Source of the DNA: Bacteroidales bacterium UBA6207
GTDB taxonomy: Bacteria; Bacteroidota; Bacteroidia; Bacteroidales; F082
Assembly: GCA_002421995.1 (NCBI GenBank)
Contig: DISP01000138.1
Location: 1 to 8,810, forward strand
DNA: 8,810 nt
Reading direction: 5' to 3'
Shown here piece after piece: positions 6,960 to 8,810 of this stretch (position 1 is its first letter; each line of letters starts with the position of its first letter). The notes beneath the pieces were generated by a model. The model searched no databases. It was not told the origin of the DNA and was given only the letters and a program-made list of their open reading frames with translations. The translations under genes and the position numbers were made by a program.

Positions 6960-6995
6960 AATTACGGTGAAAAAATTAAGTAACAAAACGTAATT
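6960..6995. repeat. Inverted repeat AATTACG...CGTAATT in the divergent control region
   Basis: Perfect 7-base arms lie at 6960-6966 and 6989-6995 with 22 bases between them, immediately upstream of the small hypothetical gene and facing the fur-like gene. The right arm overlaps TACGTTTTG on the minus strand, one extra T from the -7 consensus. It could be a regulator site for the 100-residue gene. Confidence 0.3.
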
Positions 6996-7067
6996 GTCAG
7001 ATATACAAAGATTTAAATATCTAATGCTTTATTTTATTTTTATTCATTCTAATTTAAAACAAATTGC

Positions 7068-7075
7068 TAATTTTA
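7068..7075 (+). promoter_or_regulatory. Possible -7 box of the fur-like gene
   Basis: TAATTTTA differs from TAnnTTTG in one base and is followed by CGCAG. No good -33 element is seen. The leader would be about 100 bases long. The 230-base divergent gap 6952-7181 also holds the inverted repeat at 6960-6995 and a small hairpin before the start codon. Confidence 0.25.
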
Positions 7076-7159
7076 CGCAGTGAACCGAAGCAATTGCTGA
7101 GGCAAAGTTATTTAAAATATCATCCCAATTTCGTACTGGTTCTGCTGCTTGCGGGCCTG

Positions 7160-7176
7160 TTTGCTTAAAAAGCGAA
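7160..7176 (+). promoter_or_regulatory. Small hairpin just before the fur-like start codon
   Basis: TTTGCTT and AAGCGAA can pair (7 pairs including one G-T) around an AAA loop, ending 5 bases before the ATG at 7182. In the mRNA it would occupy the ribosome loading region. It could modulate translation or be incidental. Confidence 0.25.
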
Positions 7177-7181
7177 ACTAT

Positions 7182-7643
7182 ATGAGTGAAGGTAAGAAAG
7201 ATACTTTTGAAACAGTTAAAAAGATTTTTACTGATTATCTTGAACAAAGAGGTCATCGCAAAACACCTGAAAGGTACACCATCCTGAAAGAGATTTATGC
7301 AACCGAGGGTCACTTCGACATCGAAACGCTCTATATCAGGATGAAAAACAATAAGTACCGTGTGAGTCGTGCCACACTTTATAATACAATTGAGTTGCTG
7401 CTTGATTGTTCTTTGGTGACGAAGCATCAGTTCGGTAATAATTGCGCCCAATTTGAACGTTCCTTTAAGTTCAAGCAGCACGATCACTTTGTTAGTATTG
7501 ATAATGGGCTTGTTTTGGAGTTTTGTGATCCGCGAATTCAGGAGATACAAAAATCTGTCGAAGAGCTTCTTGGTGTTGAGGTGACCCACCATGCCCTGAC
7601 TTTCTATGGCCGTATCAAAAACGAACAAGTTCTGGAAGCTTAG
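7182..7643 (+). CDS. Fur-family metal-responsive transcriptional regulator lacking CxxC zinc motifs
   Basis: This is a 153-residue Fur-superfamily repressor: a winged helix that binds operator DNA and a metal-binding dimerisation half. The N-terminal part carries HRKTPERYTILKEIY (25-39), GHFDIETLY (43-51) and the recognition-helix pattern VSRATLYNTIELLLDCSLV (61-79). Likely regulatory ligands are kept: His44, Glu92, His100, Asp101, His102, Glu113 and His136/His137. The usual HHDH starts with Gln99, and the CxxC after it is replaced by Ser105 and Asn108 (VSIDNG). The C-terminal CxxC is also absent. The layout resembles CxxC-less Fur proteins such as those of alphaproteobacteria (HHDHLIDxxTGxVIEF). 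The metal (iron, manganese, zinc or peroxide sensing) cannot be fixed. The ATG at 7182 is preferred; an upstream in-frame TTG at 7149 would add 11 residues without family support. purA follows 139 bases later. Confidence 0.9.
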   Translation: MSEGKKDTFETVKKIFTDYLEQRGHRKTPERYTILKEIYATEGHFDIETLYIRMKNNKYRVSRATLYNTIELLLDCSLVTKHQFGNNCAQFERSFKFKQHDHFVSIDNGLVLEFCDPRIQEIQKSVEELLGVEVTHHALTFYGRIKNEQVLEA

Positions 7644-7677
7644 TTAACTAACAGAATTACTGTGACATAAGCTTTTT
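7636..7677 (+). terminator. Weak candidate terminator after the fur-like gene
   Basis: AAGCTTA (7636-7642, overlapping the stop codon) can pair with TAAGCTT (7668-7674), which runs into TTTTTC. The stem has 7 pairs but the loop is 25 bases, which is poor for an intrinsic terminator. The loop contains most of the dyad TTAGTTAACTAA. Confidence 0.2.
7640..7651. repeat. Perfect 12-base palindrome TTAGTTAACTAA at the fur-like stop codon
   Basis: The sequence equals its own reverse complement and includes the TAG stop codon. It lies about 60 bases upstream of the proposed purA -7 box. It could be an operator, possibly for the adjacent regulator, but it does not match the E. coli Fur box. Confidence 0.35.
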
Positions 7678-7690
7678 CTTCCTTAGGAAG
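7678..7690. repeat. 13-base dyad CTTCCTTAGGAAG upstream of purA
   Basis: Six-base arms surround a single central T. It ends 22 bases before the proposed purA -7 box, so it would abut or overlap the -33 region, a position typical of a repressor or activator site. No T-run follows it on either strand, so it is not a terminator. Confidence 0.35.
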
Positions 7691-7712
7691 GTAATGTGAA
7701 GTTCTTTTCGCT

Positions 7713-7720
7713 TAACTTTG
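7713..7720 (+). promoter_or_regulatory. Probable -7 box of the purA promoter
   Basis: TAACTTTG matches TAnnTTTG exactly and is followed by CC, as is common in Bacteroidota. The -33 position (around 7691-7693) lacks a TTG. A start near 7727 gives a leader of about 56 bases before the ATG at 7783. Confidence 0.45.
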
Positions 7721-7782
7721 CCAACCGTTGTGCAGTCGGAGGGTGATTTGCCGTGCTGCTTTTCATCAAATAATTATTAGTT

Positions 7783-8810
7783 ATGGCTGTAGATGTATTA
7801 TTGGGCCTTCAATGGGGAGATGAAGGCAAAGGTAAAATTGTGGATGTATTAACACCTGAATATGATGTAGTTGCCAGGTTTCAGGGAGGGCCGAATGCAG
7901 GCCATACAATCGAATTCGAAGGAAAAAAATTTGTTCTGCATACCATTCCTTCAGGAATTTTTAACCCAAACACAATCAACCTGATAGGCAATGGAGTAAT
8001 TATTGATCCATTGATCATGCAGAGAGAGCTTTCAAAGCTTAAAGACACCAATCCACAGGCTGATAAGAATTTGTATATCAGCCGAAAAGCTCATCTCATT
8101 CTCCCAACACACCGCTTACTTGATGCTGCATATGAAAAAGCGAAAGGGGCTGCTAAAATCGGATCAACACTCAAAGGGATCGGACCAACTTACACCGATA
8201 AAATCAGCCGAAATGGTCTGAGGGTTGGTGATTTATCTTCACCTGATTTTGAAAGGAACTTTCAGGAATTGAAGAAGAAGCATATGCAATTGATTGATAT
8301 GCACCAGTTTAATTACAGCGAGCACTTGATTGACGGACTCTCATTCGAAGCCTATGAGTCAAAATGGCTTGAATGTGCACATCAACTTGGCGAAATGCAA
8401 CTTGTTGATGGTGAATACTTTATTAATGATCTTATAAAAAAAGGAAAACATATCCTTGCTGAAGGAGCACAAGGTTCACTGCTTGATATTGACTTTGGGA
8501 GCTATCCTTTCGTAACATCATCAAACACAACAATTGCCGGTGTTTGCTCAGGTTTAGGAATATCACCCTCCGCAATTGGCAAAGTTATTGGAATTTTTAA
8601 GGCATATTGCACCAGAGTTGGTAGCGGCCCATTTCCAACCGAGCTCCTCGATTCAACCGGTGATTTGCTTCGGGCAAGGGGAAACGAATTTGGATCAACC
8701 ACCGGTCGCCCACGTCGTTGCGGTTGGCTGGATATGCCTGCACTCAATTATGCAATCATGTTAAATGGTGTAAATGAGCTTGTTATGATGAAAGCTGATG
8801 TAATGGACGA
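7783..8810 (+). CDS. purA: Adenylosuccinate synthetase (3' end outside window)
   Basis: PurA joins IMP and aspartate at the cost of GTP to give adenylosuccinate, the first step from IMP to AMP. The 342 complete codons in the window start at the ATG in GTTATGGCTGTAGATG and run open to the edge; roughly 80-90 residues are missing against the usual length of about 420-430. Visible motifs include LGLQWGDEGKGKIVD (7-21) with catalytic Asp13, RFQGGPNAGHT (32-42) with catalytic His41, the signature KGIGPTYTDKISR (131-143), the nucleotide-site segments EGAQGSLLDIDFGSYPFVTSSN and TRVGSGPFPTE, and the aspartate loop GSTTGRPRRCGWLD. Pro in place of the more common Asn in QGGxNAGHT is usual in Bacteroidota. 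No Shine-Dalgarno site is visible. The enzyme is cytosolic, and the upstream fur-like gene may share transcription with it. Confidence 0.97.
   Translation, partial: MAVDVLLGLQWGDEGKGKIVDVLTPEYDVVARFQGGPNAGHTIEFEGKKFVLHTIPSGIFNPNTINLIGNGVIIDPLIMQRELSKLKDTNPQADKNLYISRKAHLILPTHRLLDAAYEKAKGAAKIGSTLKGIGPTYTDKISRNGLRVGDLSSPDFERNFQELKKKHMQLIDMHQFNYSEHLIDGLSFEAYESKWLECAHQLGEMQLVDGEYFINDLIKKGKHILAEGAQGSLLDIDFGSYPFVTSSNTTIAGVCSGLGISPSAIGKVIGIFKAYCTRVGSGPFPTELLDSTGDLLRARGNEFGSTTGRPRRCGWLDMPALNYAIMLNGVNELVMMKADVMD

Noticed and set aside
7149..7181. TTG start giving an N-terminal extension of the Fur-like protein
   Set aside because: The extra 11 residues (ending KKRNY) fit no Fur N-terminus, TTG is rare, and an ATG follows at the usual position.
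7044..7628. A 194-codon open frame on the minus strand opposite the Fur-like gene
   Set aside because: It lies almost wholly antisense to a clear Fur-family gene and its product has no recognisable domain; a shadow frame.
7678..7690. CTTCCTTAGGAAG as a terminator
   Set aside because: The loop is too small and no T-run follows on either strand; kept only as a possible operator.
1..8810. CRISPR array, insertion sequence, tRNA or rRNA gene, prophage or defence locus
   Set aside because: No regularly spaced repeats, transposase or integrase motifs, tRNA cloverleaf or rRNA sequence were seen in any gap or frame.

Overview
The window looks like an ordinary chromosomal stretch of a member of the Bacteroidota, most likely in or near the Bacteroidales. 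Four things point there: a secreted gingipain-type peptidase ending in a type IX secretion (T9SS) sorting domain, an S16 protein with a long charged C-terminal extension, a PurA with the QGGPNAGHT variant of the GTP/IMP loop, and promoter-like boxes close to the Bacteroidota -7 consensus TAnnTTTG. No gene shows a convincing Shine-Dalgarno site, which is also usual for this phylum. The base composition is moderately AT-rich and looks even across the window.

Layout. (1) 2-943, plus strand: the 3' part of an asparagine-synthase-like ATP-dependent enzyme that begins before the window. (2) 1083-4511, plus strand: a large exported C25 (gingipain-family) cysteine peptidase with an N-terminal prodomain, a His/Cys catalytic domain, an Ig-like domain, two tandem beta-sandwich repeats, a jelly-roll-like domain and a T9SS type A sorting domain. 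(3) 4512-6419, minus strand: a translation block read rpsP, rimM, trmN6-like methyltransferase, with a strong intrinsic terminator between rpsP and rimM. The stop codons of the peptidase and trmN6 genes abut exactly. (4) 6649-6951, minus strand: a 100-residue protein that I do not recognise. (5) 7182-7643, plus strand: a Fur-family metal-responsive regulator without the usual structural-zinc cysteines. (6) 7783-8810, plus strand: purA, cut by the window end.

The rpsP-rimM-trmN6 block fits ribosome and tRNA maturation: S16 is a 30S assembly protein, RimM assists 30S maturation and TrmN6 modifies tRNA. The fur-like gene and purA are co-directional with a 139-base gap that holds two short dyads and a good -7 box, so purA probably has its own promoter. 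The peptidase is probably a single gene; nothing in the window links it to its neighbours.

I found no RNA gene, insertion sequence, CRISPR array, prophage, toxin-antitoxin or recognisable defence locus. No stretch longer than 300 bases lacks a gene. I do not see a clearly new system. The points most worth a second look are the His/Cys-rich active-site segment of the peptidase, the zinc-motif-less Fur beside purA, and the terminator that splits the usual rpsP-rimM pair.
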